Part shown: positions 34,919-41,397 of the stretch, in pieces
Numbering within the stretch: position 1 is the first letter of the stretch
How the letters are laid out: every line of letters starts with the position of its first letter
Assembly: GCA_041652255.1 (NCBI GenBank)
Contig: JBAZHT010000007.1
Location: 1 to 47,049 of the forward strand
Length of the DNA stretch: 47,049 bases
DNA from: DMER64 sp041652255
Lineage (GTDB): Bacteria > Bacteroidota > Bacteroidia > Bacteroidales > UBA932
Direction of reading: 5' to 3'
The notes under the pieces: generated by a model
Databases searched by the model: none
What the model saw: the letters and a program-made list of their open reading frames with translations, nothing else
What the model was told of the DNA's origin: nothing
Program-made: the position numbers and the translations under genes

Positions 34919-35057
34919 CGAATGGAGTTTGAGTGCGCCAAAATTTTGGCGCAACAAGGGCGGGTCTGTGGCGCATCCACTGCGGGTTTGTGGCGCATCC
35001 ACTGCGGGTCTGTGGCGCATCCACTGCGGGTTTGTGGCGCAATCAAACTCCATTTGG
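34919..35057. repeat. REP-like array between flavoprotein gene and tRNA-Thr
   Basis: A left arm (AATGGAGTTTGAGTGCGCC, 34921-34939) and a right arm (complement, 35036-35055) enclose an array in the opposite sense. GCGC feet occur at 34949, 34971, 34993, 35015 and 35037, exactly 22 bases apart. Three units read GGCGCATCCACTGCGGGT, each with a small CGCA/TGCG stem. The near-identity of these units suggests recent amplification. The right arm abuts the tRNA promoter. Confidence 0.87.
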
Positions 35058-35083
35058 TACGCAGTTTTTTTTGTCTATCTTTG
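35054..35083 (+). promoter_or_regulatory. tRNA-Thr promoter, minus-33 inside REP arm
   Basis: TTG at 35054-35056 is 19 bases before TATCTTTG (35076-35083), a perfect Bacteroidota promoter spacing. The TTG is the outer end of the REP-like arm (CCATTTGG). Confidence 0.7.
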
Positions 35084-35097
35084 CAGCCCTAAGCCAA

Positions 35098-35170
35098 GCC
35101 TTCTTAGCTCAGTCGGTAGAGCAGCTCATTCGTAATGAGCAGGTCGCGGGTTCGAGTCCCGTGGAAGGCT
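35098..35170 (+). tRNA. tRNA-Thr (anticodon CGT)
   Basis: This is a 73-base cloverleaf. The acceptor stem GCCTTCT pairs with GGAAGGC (one T-G pair). The D arm is AGCTCAGTCGGTAGAGC, the anticodon stem GCTCA/TGAGC has loop TTCGTAA giving anticodon CGT, and the T arm is CGGGTTCGAGTCCCG. CCA is not encoded. A matching promoter lies directly upstream. Confidence 0.95.
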
Positions 35171-35185
35171 CAAAAATAGGTAGTT

Positions 35186-36367
35186 GTGAACAAAACGAGA
35201 ATGCTCAGGGGAGCTGTTATAGGCTCCTGTGTATTACTTTTCACTCTGGCATTTCAATCTTGTCCCGGTCCCCGGAGCAAAAATTTTCGTATACATTATT
35301 CTTCTCAGGAGCCGTTTAATGAAGGTGATATTGAGTACATCTATAAACCTCTGTATGCCAATAATTTTTTCATAGCCCGGGAAGACGGTAAAAAGGTTTT
35401 GTATTTGAAGGATCCGGTATCAAAGAAAGAAACCAGGCACGAAATTACCAAAGTGAAACGGGTGGTGTGCCTGTCGACCACACACATTGCCTATCTTGAT
35501 GCTATCAACGAAACCCGCTCTATTGTTGGTGTTTCCGGCCGGCAGTACATATATAATAATAAACTCAGAAACGCCACGGATGTTGGTTACGAATCTGCCT
35601 TAGATTATGAAACCCTTATGGCATTGGAACCGGACGTCGTTTTTGCGTACGCCGTTCCCGGGCAATCTGCTGATTATATCCAGAAGATCAGGCAATTGGG
35701 AATAAATGTTGTGGAAGTGCCCGAACACCTGGAAGATCATCCCCTGGGGAAAGCCGAGTTCCTGGTGGCTTTTGCAGCCTATTTCGATAAAGAGGCGATG
35801 GCTATGGAGCAATTTCATTGGATATACGAGACTTACGAAGAATACCGCCTCCTGGCGCGACAGGCCGTAACAGTCAGACAACGACGCAAAGCTGTGGAAA
35901 ACGGCAGCAGCCTCGACTCGCTCAACACACCCTTCAAACCGGTTAAAGTCCTGATCAACGCACCATTCAAAGACGTTTGGTACGTCCCCGGAACAGAGAG
36001 CCATCAACACATTTTGATCAGGGACGCCGGAGGCGTAATACTCGGCTCGGAAAACGGCAAAAAAACGACGGTCATCAGCACGGAACAGGCTTACATTCAC
36101 GCACTTGAAGCCGATATCTGGTTGCACCCCAACCAATTCTCCGACCTCACTTCGCTCGCTGCACTGGATCAACGATTTGCCGAGATAGAGGCTTTCCGCA
36201 TGGGCAATGTCTGGAACAACAACCTGCGCAGCACGCCCGGAGGAGGTAGTGATTATTTCGAGTCGGGGGCCGTCAGCCCGCACCTGATCCTGGCCGATCT
36301 GATCGCCATTTTTTACCCTGACGTCCTACCGAAGCACAAATTCCTGTATTACAACAAATTGAATTAA
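35186..36367 (+). CDS. ABC transporter substrate-binding lipoprotein (iron-siderophore/cobalamin type)
   Basis: This protein of about 393 residues has a lipoprotein signal (VLLFTLAFQSC, Cys26) and a BtuF/FepB-like two-lobed fold. Markers are KRVVCLSTTHIAYLDAINETRSIVGVSG, DVGYESALDYETLMALEPDVVFAY, INVVEVPEHLEDHPLGKAEFLVAFAAYF, and WYVPGTESHQHILIRDAGG. It probably captures heme, siderophore or cobalamin at the outer face of the inner membrane or cell surface. No permease or ATPase of that type is adjacent. The GTG at 35186 or the ATG at 35201 can be the start; both keep the signal peptide. The stop overlaps the convergent permease fusion gene by four bases. Confidence 0.85.
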   Translation: MNKTRMLRGAVIGSCVLLFTLAFQSCPGPRSKNFRIHYSSQEPFNEGDIEYIYKPLYANNFFIAREDGKKVLYLKDPVSKKETRHEITKVKRVVCLSTTHIAYLDAINETRSIVGVSGRQYIYNNKLRNATDVGYESALDYETLMALEPDVVFAYAVPGQSADYIQKIRQLGINVVEVPEHLEDHPLGKAEFLVAFAAYFDKEAMAMEQFHWIYETYEEYRLLARQAVTVRQRRKAVENGSSLDSLNTPFKPVKVLINAPFKDVWYVPGTESHQHILIRDAGGVILGSENGKKTTVISTEQAYIHALEADIWLHPNQFSDLTSLAALDQRFAEIEAFRMGNVWNNNLRSTPGGGSDYFESGAVSPHLILADLIAIFYPDVLPKHKFLYYNKLN

Positions 36368-37884
36368 CTCTGTTTGAAAGAGACCAGGTTAAGAAGCCGG
36401 GTGATGGCCCATATTATCACCAAATAAATCAGGGCGACCATTAAAAGCGGAAAGAAAGCATCAAAAGTACGGCTGCGAATGATATCACCTGCTTTCGTAA
36501 GATCCTGAACCGCAATATATCCCACAATAGCCGTCATTTTTATAAGAGAGATTACTTCCCCTTTGTAAACAGGAAAAGCGATCCGCACGGCCTGAGGCAG
36601 TAAAATGTGCCAAAATGTCTGGAACTTATTAAAACCCAGAGCCAAACCAGCATGACGCTGTCCCGTTGGAATACTCTCCAGGGACGAACGGAACAATTCG
36701 GAGGAATAGGCAGCAAAGATCATGGCAAAAGTGATCACAGACACGAATATCCCGTTTATTCGCAACGTAGCGAAAACCACGTAAAACATCAGCATCAGGA
36801 TCACCACATGAGGTATTGCCCGGAACAAGGCAATGTATCCCTGTGCAAATCTGCGGCTCAACCGGCCGGCCGACATCCTCAGGGCACACACGCCGGCTCC
36901 CAGGAACGTTCCACAGATCACAGAAAGCACCGCAATGAGACACGTCACCCACAAACCATCCAATATCAGCATATAACGTTTCTCGTGCAATACATTCCGT
37001 TGCAACGCCTGTTTAAACTCCTGCCATAAGCCACCTGCTGCTTTATCCCCGTTTTCCGACCACTCAATCAATACCTGCGGATTCACATAATATACAGTAG
37101 AAAAGTCCACCTGCTGTTTCCGTTCTGCAGTCGCCGTCATATTGGAAGCGATAGCATCAATGCGTCCAGACTGCAAAGCCGCAATCAGGGCCGCATATTT
37201 CATATCCACAAACTCAACCTCCCTGTCCAGCGCCCTCCCAATACGCATCATCAACTCCCAATCCAGGCCTACGATCTTGTTGTTCTGCACAAAACACATA
37301 GGTTCCCGGTTGGCAGCCGTTCCCACCCGCAACGGAGGTCGCCCTAAAGGTGCACCGGATCCTCTCCCCCCTGTCGCAGAAAAATCCGTAATCACGTAAT
37401 CGGACCCGTCGTGACGGATCCAATTCCCTACAATGGCATCCAGCATTCCTTTGGCACGAAATACCGCCAGTACAGAATCCACCTGCGCGAGCAGCCCCGT
37501 TGTATCATCCCGGGAAATAGCCACACCGGCACCCTCATTCGTAAGATTGTAAGGAAGTATCTTATAAGAAGCATCGGAACGGCCTATCACATAAGCTGTT
37601 GTAAAAGCCGTCATCACAAAATCCACTTTTTCAGCCTTCAACGCCGCAAACCCGTCCATGATATCATCAAAACAACGTACCGTTACCTGCGGATACTCCT
37701 CACTCAGGATCATTTCTCCCAAAGACCCTGTCATCACCGCCACCCGCTTTCCGTTAAGCAAACTGTCAGGAAAAGATTCCTTGCCGAGTTGGGGACGCGG
37801 CCCGGCAAGACTTTTTGCTGCCGGGATCCCTGCAGAAACGATCGGCATTAAAAGCATAACAACCAGAACCCACAAACATTTCAT
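36364..37884 (-). CDS. Fusion of extracellular solute-binding and amino-acid-type ABC permease domains
   Basis: This 506-residue protein has a signal peptide (1-19), a first binding-protein-like segment (about 45-165, GKRVAVMTGSLGEMIL to VGNWIRHDGSDY) and a second one (about 185-290, LRVGTAANREPMCFVQNNKIVGLDWELMMRIG, IDAIASNMTATAERKQQVDFS). A permease with about five membrane spans follows (about 310-500), showing the EAA-type signature region RHAGLALGFNKFQTFWHILLPQAVRIAFP. It resembles GlnH-GlnP fusions for polar amino acids. The gene for the ATPase is not in the window beside it, so the partner must be elsewhere. It is divergent from rfbA. Confidence 0.88.
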   Translation of the reverse strand: MKCLWVLVVMLLMPIVSAGIPAAKSLAGPRPQLGKESFPDSLLNGKRVAVMTGSLGEMILSEEYPQVTVRCFDDIMDGFAALKAEKVDFVMTAFTTAYVIGRSDASYKILPYNLTNEGAGVAISRDDTTGLLAQVDSVLAVFRAKGMLDAIVGNWIRHDGSDYVITDFSATGGRGSGAPLGRPPLRVGTAANREPMCFVQNNKIVGLDWELMMRIGRALDREVEFVDMKYAALIAALQSGRIDAIASNMTATAERKQQVDFSTVYYVNPQVLIEWSENGDKAAGGLWQEFKQALQRNVLHEKRYMLILDGLWVTCLIAVLSVICGTFLGAGVCALRMSAGRLSRRFAQGYIALFRAIPHVVILMLMFYVVFATLRINGIFVSVITFAMIFAAYSSELFRSSLESIPTGQRHAGLALGFNKFQTFWHILLPQAVRIAFPVYKGEVISLIKMTAIVGYIAVQDLTKAGDIIRSRTFDAFFPLLMVALIYLVIIWAITRLLNLVSFKQS

Positions 37885-37888
37885 CGCT

Positions 37889-37909
37889 CAAAGATAATTA
37901 TTAACTTTG
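37889..37909. promoter_or_regulatory. Divergent minus-7 motifs, permease fusion and rfbA
   Basis: The minus strand 37896-37889 reads TATCTTTG and the plus strand 37902-37909 reads TAACTTTG, both matching TAnnTTTG. A TTG lies 21 bases upstream of the minus-strand motif (37920-37918). No TTG was seen for the rfbA side. Confidence 0.55.
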
Positions 37910-37931
37910 TTCACATTCAAAAATCCTGAAC

Positions 37932-38843
37932 ATGAAAGGTATTATTCTTGCCGGAGGCTCCGGGACACGTCTTTATCCCATAACAAAAGGAGTCTCCAAG
38001 CAATTGCTCCCCATCTACGACAAACCTATGATCTATTACCCCTTATCTGTTCTGATGCTGGCCGGAATACGAGACATACTCATCATATCCACCCCGCAGG
38101 ACCTGCCTTCTTTTGAAAGGCTTCTGGGAACCGGAGAAAACCTGGGAGTACGTTTTGCTTATGCCCCGCAGCCACGGCCCGAGGGTCTGGCACAGGCCTT
38201 CATCATTGGGAAAGATTTCGTCGGCAACGACACCGCCTGCCTGGTGCTGGGTGATAATATTTATTACGGACAAGGTTTTAGGGAAATGCTTAAAAACGCC
38301 GTGGCATCGGCCCAAAACGGCTATGCCCACGTATTCGGTTACCAGGTAAAAGACCCCCAACGTTATGGTGTAGTGGAACTCGGGCCCCGGGGTCGTGCCC
38401 TGTCCATTGAAGAAAAACCGCAGAAACCCAAATCCAACTATGCCGTCACGGGCCTCTACTTCTACCCCAATAAAGTATTGGAAGTAGCTGCCCGCGTGAA
38501 ACCCTCTGCCCGGGGCGAACTGGAGATCACCTCGGTAAACGACCATTTCCTGCAACAACAACGCCTGAACGTAACATGCCTTGGCCGGGGCTTCGCCTGG
38601 CTGGACACCGGCACGCACAGTTCCCTTGCCGAGGCGTCCAACTTTGTGGAAACCATCCAGGCTCGGCAGGGTTTGAAAATCGCCTGCCTGGAAGAAATCG
38701 CCTTCATCAACGGCTGGCGCACTGCCCAACAGCTTTCTGACGATGCCCAACCCATGAAGAACAACGAATACGGGCAATACATCCTGGAACTGGTCGCAGC
38801 GGCGGAGCATCTTCAAGCTGCCGCGCCACCTGACAATCACTAG
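37932..38843 (+). CDS. rfbA: Glucose-1-phosphate thymidylyltransferase (RmlA)
   Basis: This 303-residue enzyme makes dTDP-glucose from dTTP and glucose 1-phosphate, the first step of dTDP-deoxysugar synthesis. It has the nucleotide-binding start KGIILAGGSGTRLYPITKGVSKQLLPIYDKPM, YAPQPRPEGLAQAFIIG, VLGDNIYYGQGF, and TGLYFYPNKVLEVA. The family core ends at about NNEYGQYILELV. The last residues (HLQAAAPPDNH) come from the left arm and loop of an inverted repeat element, so the C-terminus has been extended. It is the first gene of the polysaccharide locus. Confidence 0.95.
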   Translation: MKGIILAGGSGTRLYPITKGVSKQLLPIYDKPMIYYPLSVLMLAGIRDILIISTPQDLPSFERLLGTGENLGVRFAYAPQPRPEGLAQAFIIGKDFVGNDTACLVLGDNIYYGQGFREMLKNAVASAQNGYAHVFGYQVKDPQRYGVVELGPRGRALSIEEKPQKPKSNYAVTGLYFYPNKVLEVAARVKPSARGELEITSVNDHFLQQQRLNVTCLGRGFAWLDTGTHSSLAEASNFVETIQARQGLKIACLEEIAFINGWRTAQQLSDDAQPMKNNEYGQYILELVAAAEHLQAAAPPDNH

Positions 38844-38913
38844 ATTTATAAAATTTTGATTTTATGGAAGATAAGAATAATACTACACTGAAGTGGCGCG
38901 GCAGCTTGAAGAT
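38809..38913. repeat. 105-base inverted-repeat element at rfbA/rfbB junction
   Basis: Two perfect 21-base arms face each other: 38809-38829 (ATCTTCAAGC...CGCGCCAC) and 38893-38913 (GTGGCGCG...GCTTGAAGAT), with a 63-base AT-rich loop. The rfbA stop and the rfbB ATG both lie in the loop. The left arm is translated as the end of RmlA and the right arm as WRGSLK in RmlB. An identical-arm element lies at 39873-39977. Confidence 0.93.
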
Positions 38914-39907
38914 AACCGGGGGATGCGGATTCATAGGATCGCATGTGGTACGTCATTTTGTAAAGAAGTATCCGCAGTACCGTATCATCAATGTGGACAA
39001 GCTTACGTATGCAGCCAACCCGAATCACCTGAAAGATATTGAAAACCAGCCGAATTACGTATTCATACAGGCCGATGTGTGCGATCATGCCAAAATGGAG
39101 GAGATCTTCCAAAAGTACCAGATAGATGCAGTAATACACCTGGCGGCTGAAAGCCACGTGGATCGCAGCATTACGGACCCGTTCGCCTTTGCGCGTTCCA
39201 ACGTGATGGGAACGCTCACATTATTGCAAACGGCCAAAACATTCTGGAAAAAAGAAGAGTACCACAAACACCTTTTCTACCAGATATCCACCGATGAAGT
39301 ATACGGAGCACTGCACTTCGGAGACGATCCGTTCCTGGAAAGCACCCCCTACGATCCCCGCTCCCCCTACTCGGCATCGAAAGCCTCGGCAGACCATTTT
39401 GTAAGGGCTTTTTACCATACCTACGGGCTGCCGGTCAAGATATCCAATTGTTCCAACAATTACGGCCCTTGCCAATACCCGGAAAAACTGATCCCCTTGA
39501 TCATCAACAATATAGTGAACCGCAAACCCCTGCCCGTTTACGGCAAAGGCGAAAACGTACGCGACTGGCTGTACGTAGAAGACCACGTGCGCGCCATAGA
39601 TCTTGTTTTTCACAAGGGTCGCATTGGAGAAACTTATAACATAGGGGGGGAGAATGAGTGGCAGAACATTGAACTGGTGCGCCTGCTCATAGAAATCACC
39701 GACCGCCGGTTGGGCCGCCCCCCCGGCGACTCCCTCCCCCTGATCACTTATGTGACCGACCGTCCCGGCCACGACCTGCGCTATGCCATAGACGCCACCC
39801 GGATCAAAACAGAACTCGGCTGGCAGCAACAGATGACTTTCCGGGAAGGACTGGAGCGGACTGTGGGGTATTATCTTCAAGCTGCCGCGCCACTTATAAG
39901 TCATTAA
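38864..39907 (+). CDS. rfbB: dTDP-glucose 4,6-dehydratase (RmlB) with repeat-derived N-terminus
   Basis: This 347-residue extended short-chain dehydrogenase converts dTDP-glucose to dTDP-4-keto-6-deoxyglucose. The NAD-binding GGCGFIG (19-25), HLAAESHVDRSI, STDEVYG and YSASKAS (catalytic Tyr/Lys) are intact, as is NNYGPCQYPEKLIPL. Family members start close to this glycine motif; here 17 extra residues precede it, including WRGSLKI encoded by the right arm of the upstream element. The C-terminus likewise ends YLQAAAPLISH from the next element. rmlC and rmlD are not present in the window, so the product probably feeds a different deoxysugar branch or the genes lie elsewhere. Confidence 0.93.
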   Translation: MEDKNNTTLKWRGSLKITGGCGFIGSHVVRHFVKKYPQYRIINVDKLTYAANPNHLKDIENQPNYVFIQADVCDHAKMEEIFQKYQIDAVIHLAAESHVDRSITDPFAFARSNVMGTLTLLQTAKTFWKKEEYHKHLFYQISTDEVYGALHFGDDPFLESTPYDPRSPYSASKASADHFVRAFYHTYGLPVKISNCSNNYGPCQYPEKLIPLIINNIVNRKPLPVYGKGENVRDWLYVEDHVRAIDLVFHKGRIGETYNIGGENEWQNIELVRLLIEITDRRLGRPPGDSLPLITYVTDRPGHDLRYAIDATRIKTELGWQQQMTFREGLERTVGYYLQAAAPLISH

Positions 39908-39977
39908 AATCACAAGACGCTCATTATATGATTAATACAATTTTTAACAATGCATGGTGGCGCGGCAGCTTGAAGAT
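39873..39977. repeat. 105-base inverted-repeat element at rfbB/ugd junction
   Basis: The arms at 39873-39893 and 39957-39977 are identical to those of the element at 38809-38913, again 21 bases, with a loop of exactly 63 bases. The loop sequence is unrelated to the other loop. It contains the rfbB stop. Together the two elements place rfbB between 21-base direct repeats (38809 with 39873, 38893 with 39957). Confidence 0.93.
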
Positions 39978-40004
39978 GCCCTCCCACCCCCAAACCAAAA
40001 CCGT

Positions 40005-41324
40005 ATGAATATAGCTATTGTTGGAACCGGATACGTAGGGCTTGTATCCGGAGTCTGTTTTGCCGAGATGGGTGCCCAGGTCACGTGTGTGGACATTGAT
40101 CAAAGGAAGATCGAAAACCTGAATAAAGGTATTTTGCCCATTTATGAACCGGGGCTGGAGCCTATGGTTTACAGGAACGTACATGCCGGGCGTTTGCATT
40201 TTGGCACAGATTTGAAGGATTGCCTGGAAAACAAGGAAATTGTGTTCAGTGCGGTGGGTACGCCCCCAAACGAGGACGGAAGCGCGGACATTCACTACGT
40301 GCTGGATGTTGCACGGACCGTGGGCAAATACATGACCAATTACCTGGTATTCACCACAAAAAGCACGGTTCCGGTAGGAACGGCCGCCAAAGTCAAACAG
40401 GTCATCAACGAAGAATTGGGCAAGCGCAACGTGCAAATTCCCTTTGACATAGCTTCCAATCCCGAATTCCTGAAGGAAGGCGACGCCATCCGCGATTTCA
40501 TGAGCCCTGACCGGGTGGTCGTGGGTGTGGAAAGCGAAAAGGCCCGCAAGATCATGGAAAACCTCTACCGGCCCTTCCTGCTGAAAAATTTCCGGGTGCT
40601 GTTTATGGACGTTCCTTCTGCCGAGATGACCAAATACGCAGCCAACGCCATGCTGGCCACCCGCATCTCGTTCATGAACCAGATGGCCAACCTGTGCGAA
40701 AAAACGGGCGCCGATGTGAACAGCGTGCGCGTGGGGATCGGCTCGGATACCCGCATCGGGCATAAGTTCCTGTACGCCGGCCCGGGCTACGGAGGCAGTT
40801 GCTTCCCCAAGGACGTCAAGGCCCTCATCGGTATGGGAAAGGAACACGGCTACCGCATGGAGCTCATTGAATCGGTAGATCGGGTGAACGAAGCGCAAAA
40901 GAAGGTACTGTTTGACAAGTTGCAGAAGTATTACGGCAACACGCTCAAAGGCAAGACCATTGCCGTCTGGGGACTTTCCTTCAAGCCGCAGACCGACGAT
41001 ATGCGGGAAGCGCCTTCCCTGGTGCTCATAGAGAGCCTGCTCCAGGCCGGCTGTCGGGTACAGGCCTACGATCCGGTGGCTATGGAACAGGCGCGCGACC
41101 TACTCGGCAAGTCAATCCATTTTGCGAACGACATGTATGAAGCAGCCAACGATGCTCACGCCCTGGTACTGGTGACCGAGTGGAAGGAATTCCGCATGCC
41201 CGCCTGGGATGTCTTGCGCAAGATCATGCATACGCCGCTGGTCGTTGACGGACGCAATATTTACAACCCACAGGAAATCAAAGAGAAAGGCTTTGAATAC
41301 ATCGGAATTGGACTGGGGGCATAA
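40005..41324 (+). CDS. ugd: UDP-glucose 6-dehydrogenase
   Basis: This 439-residue enzyme oxidises UDP-glucose to UDP-glucuronate for surface polysaccharide synthesis. It has the N-terminal NAD motif NIAIVGTGYVGLVSGVCFAEMG, STVPVGTAAKVKQ, NPEFLKEGDAI, the active-site GPGYGGSCFPKDVKAL (catalytic Cys), and the C-terminal IAVWGLSFKPQTDDMREAPS. I chose the ATG at 40005, which starts at the family N-terminus. An upstream in-frame ATG at 39954 would add residues coded by the repeat arm (VARQLED) and is less likely. Downstream, a degenerate 21-base array separates it from the flippase gene. Confidence 0.95.
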   Translation: MNIAIVGTGYVGLVSGVCFAEMGAQVTCVDIDQRKIENLNKGILPIYEPGLEPMVYRNVHAGRLHFGTDLKDCLENKEIVFSAVGTPPNEDGSADIHYVLDVARTVGKYMTNYLVFTTKSTVPVGTAAKVKQVINEELGKRNVQIPFDIASNPEFLKEGDAIRDFMSPDRVVVGVESEKARKIMENLYRPFLLKNFRVLFMDVPSAEMTKYAANAMLATRISFMNQMANLCEKTGADVNSVRVGIGSDTRIGHKFLYAGPGYGGSCFPKDVKALIGMGKEHGYRMELIESVDRVNEAQKKVLFDKLQKYYGNTLKGKTIAVWGLSFKPQTDDMREAPSLVLIESLLQAGCRVQAYDPVAMEQARDLLGKSIHFANDMYEAANDAHALVLVTEWKEFRMPAWDVLRKIMHTPLVVDGRNIYNPQEIKEKGFEYIGIGLGA

Positions 41325-41331
41325 GCCTCCG

Positions 41332-41394
41332 GCCACAAAACCGCTTGGAACTGCTACAAAACAACCTGGAACTGCCACATATCTGCCCGGGAAG
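41332..41394 (+). repeat. Degenerate 21-base tandem array between ugd and wzx-like gene
   Basis: Three 21-base units start at 41332, 41353 and 41374 (GCCACAAAACC, GCTACAAAACA, GCCACATATCT); the first two share CTTGGAACT/CCTGGAACT endings. On the other strand they read GTTTTGTGGC and GTTTTGTAGC, resembling the GGTTTGTGGCGC feet of the REP-associated arrays at 30-35 kb. The frame is open into the flippase gene (ATKPLGT heptads). Confidence 0.75.
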
Positions 41395-41397
41395 CCT

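Noticed and set aside
30491..35040. CRISPR array
   Set aside because: The 21-22-base units are directly adjacent with no spacers, they degenerate along their whole length, and no cas genes are present.
38043..38840. Minus-strand frame of 265 codons opposite rfbA
   Set aside because: It is the complement of the conserved RmlA sequence and has no recognisable protein features.
38830..38892. Invertible promoter of the B. fragilis capsule type
   Set aside because: The inverted arms suit it, but neither orientation of the 63-base loops shows TTG-N19-TAnnTTTG, and no site-specific recombinase gene is in the window. Kept only as a possibility in the findings.
38809..38913. Ordinary intrinsic terminators
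   Set aside because: There is no T tract, the loops are 59-65 bases long, and the arms are coding sequence of both neighbours in the middle of an operon.
39954..40004. Extended ugd N-terminus starting at 39954
   Set aside because: The extra residues are repeat-arm sequence, while the family N-terminus begins at the ATG at 40005.
39924..40898. Long minus-strand frame of 324 codons opposite ugd
   Set aside because: It is antisense to the well-conserved UDP-glucose dehydrogenase and resembles no protein family; it is a shadow of codon bias.
41209..41397. Extended flippase start overlapping ugd by over 100 bases
   Set aside because: The added sequence has no similarity to flippases and runs through ugd and the 21-base array. 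The start at 41398 is more plausible.
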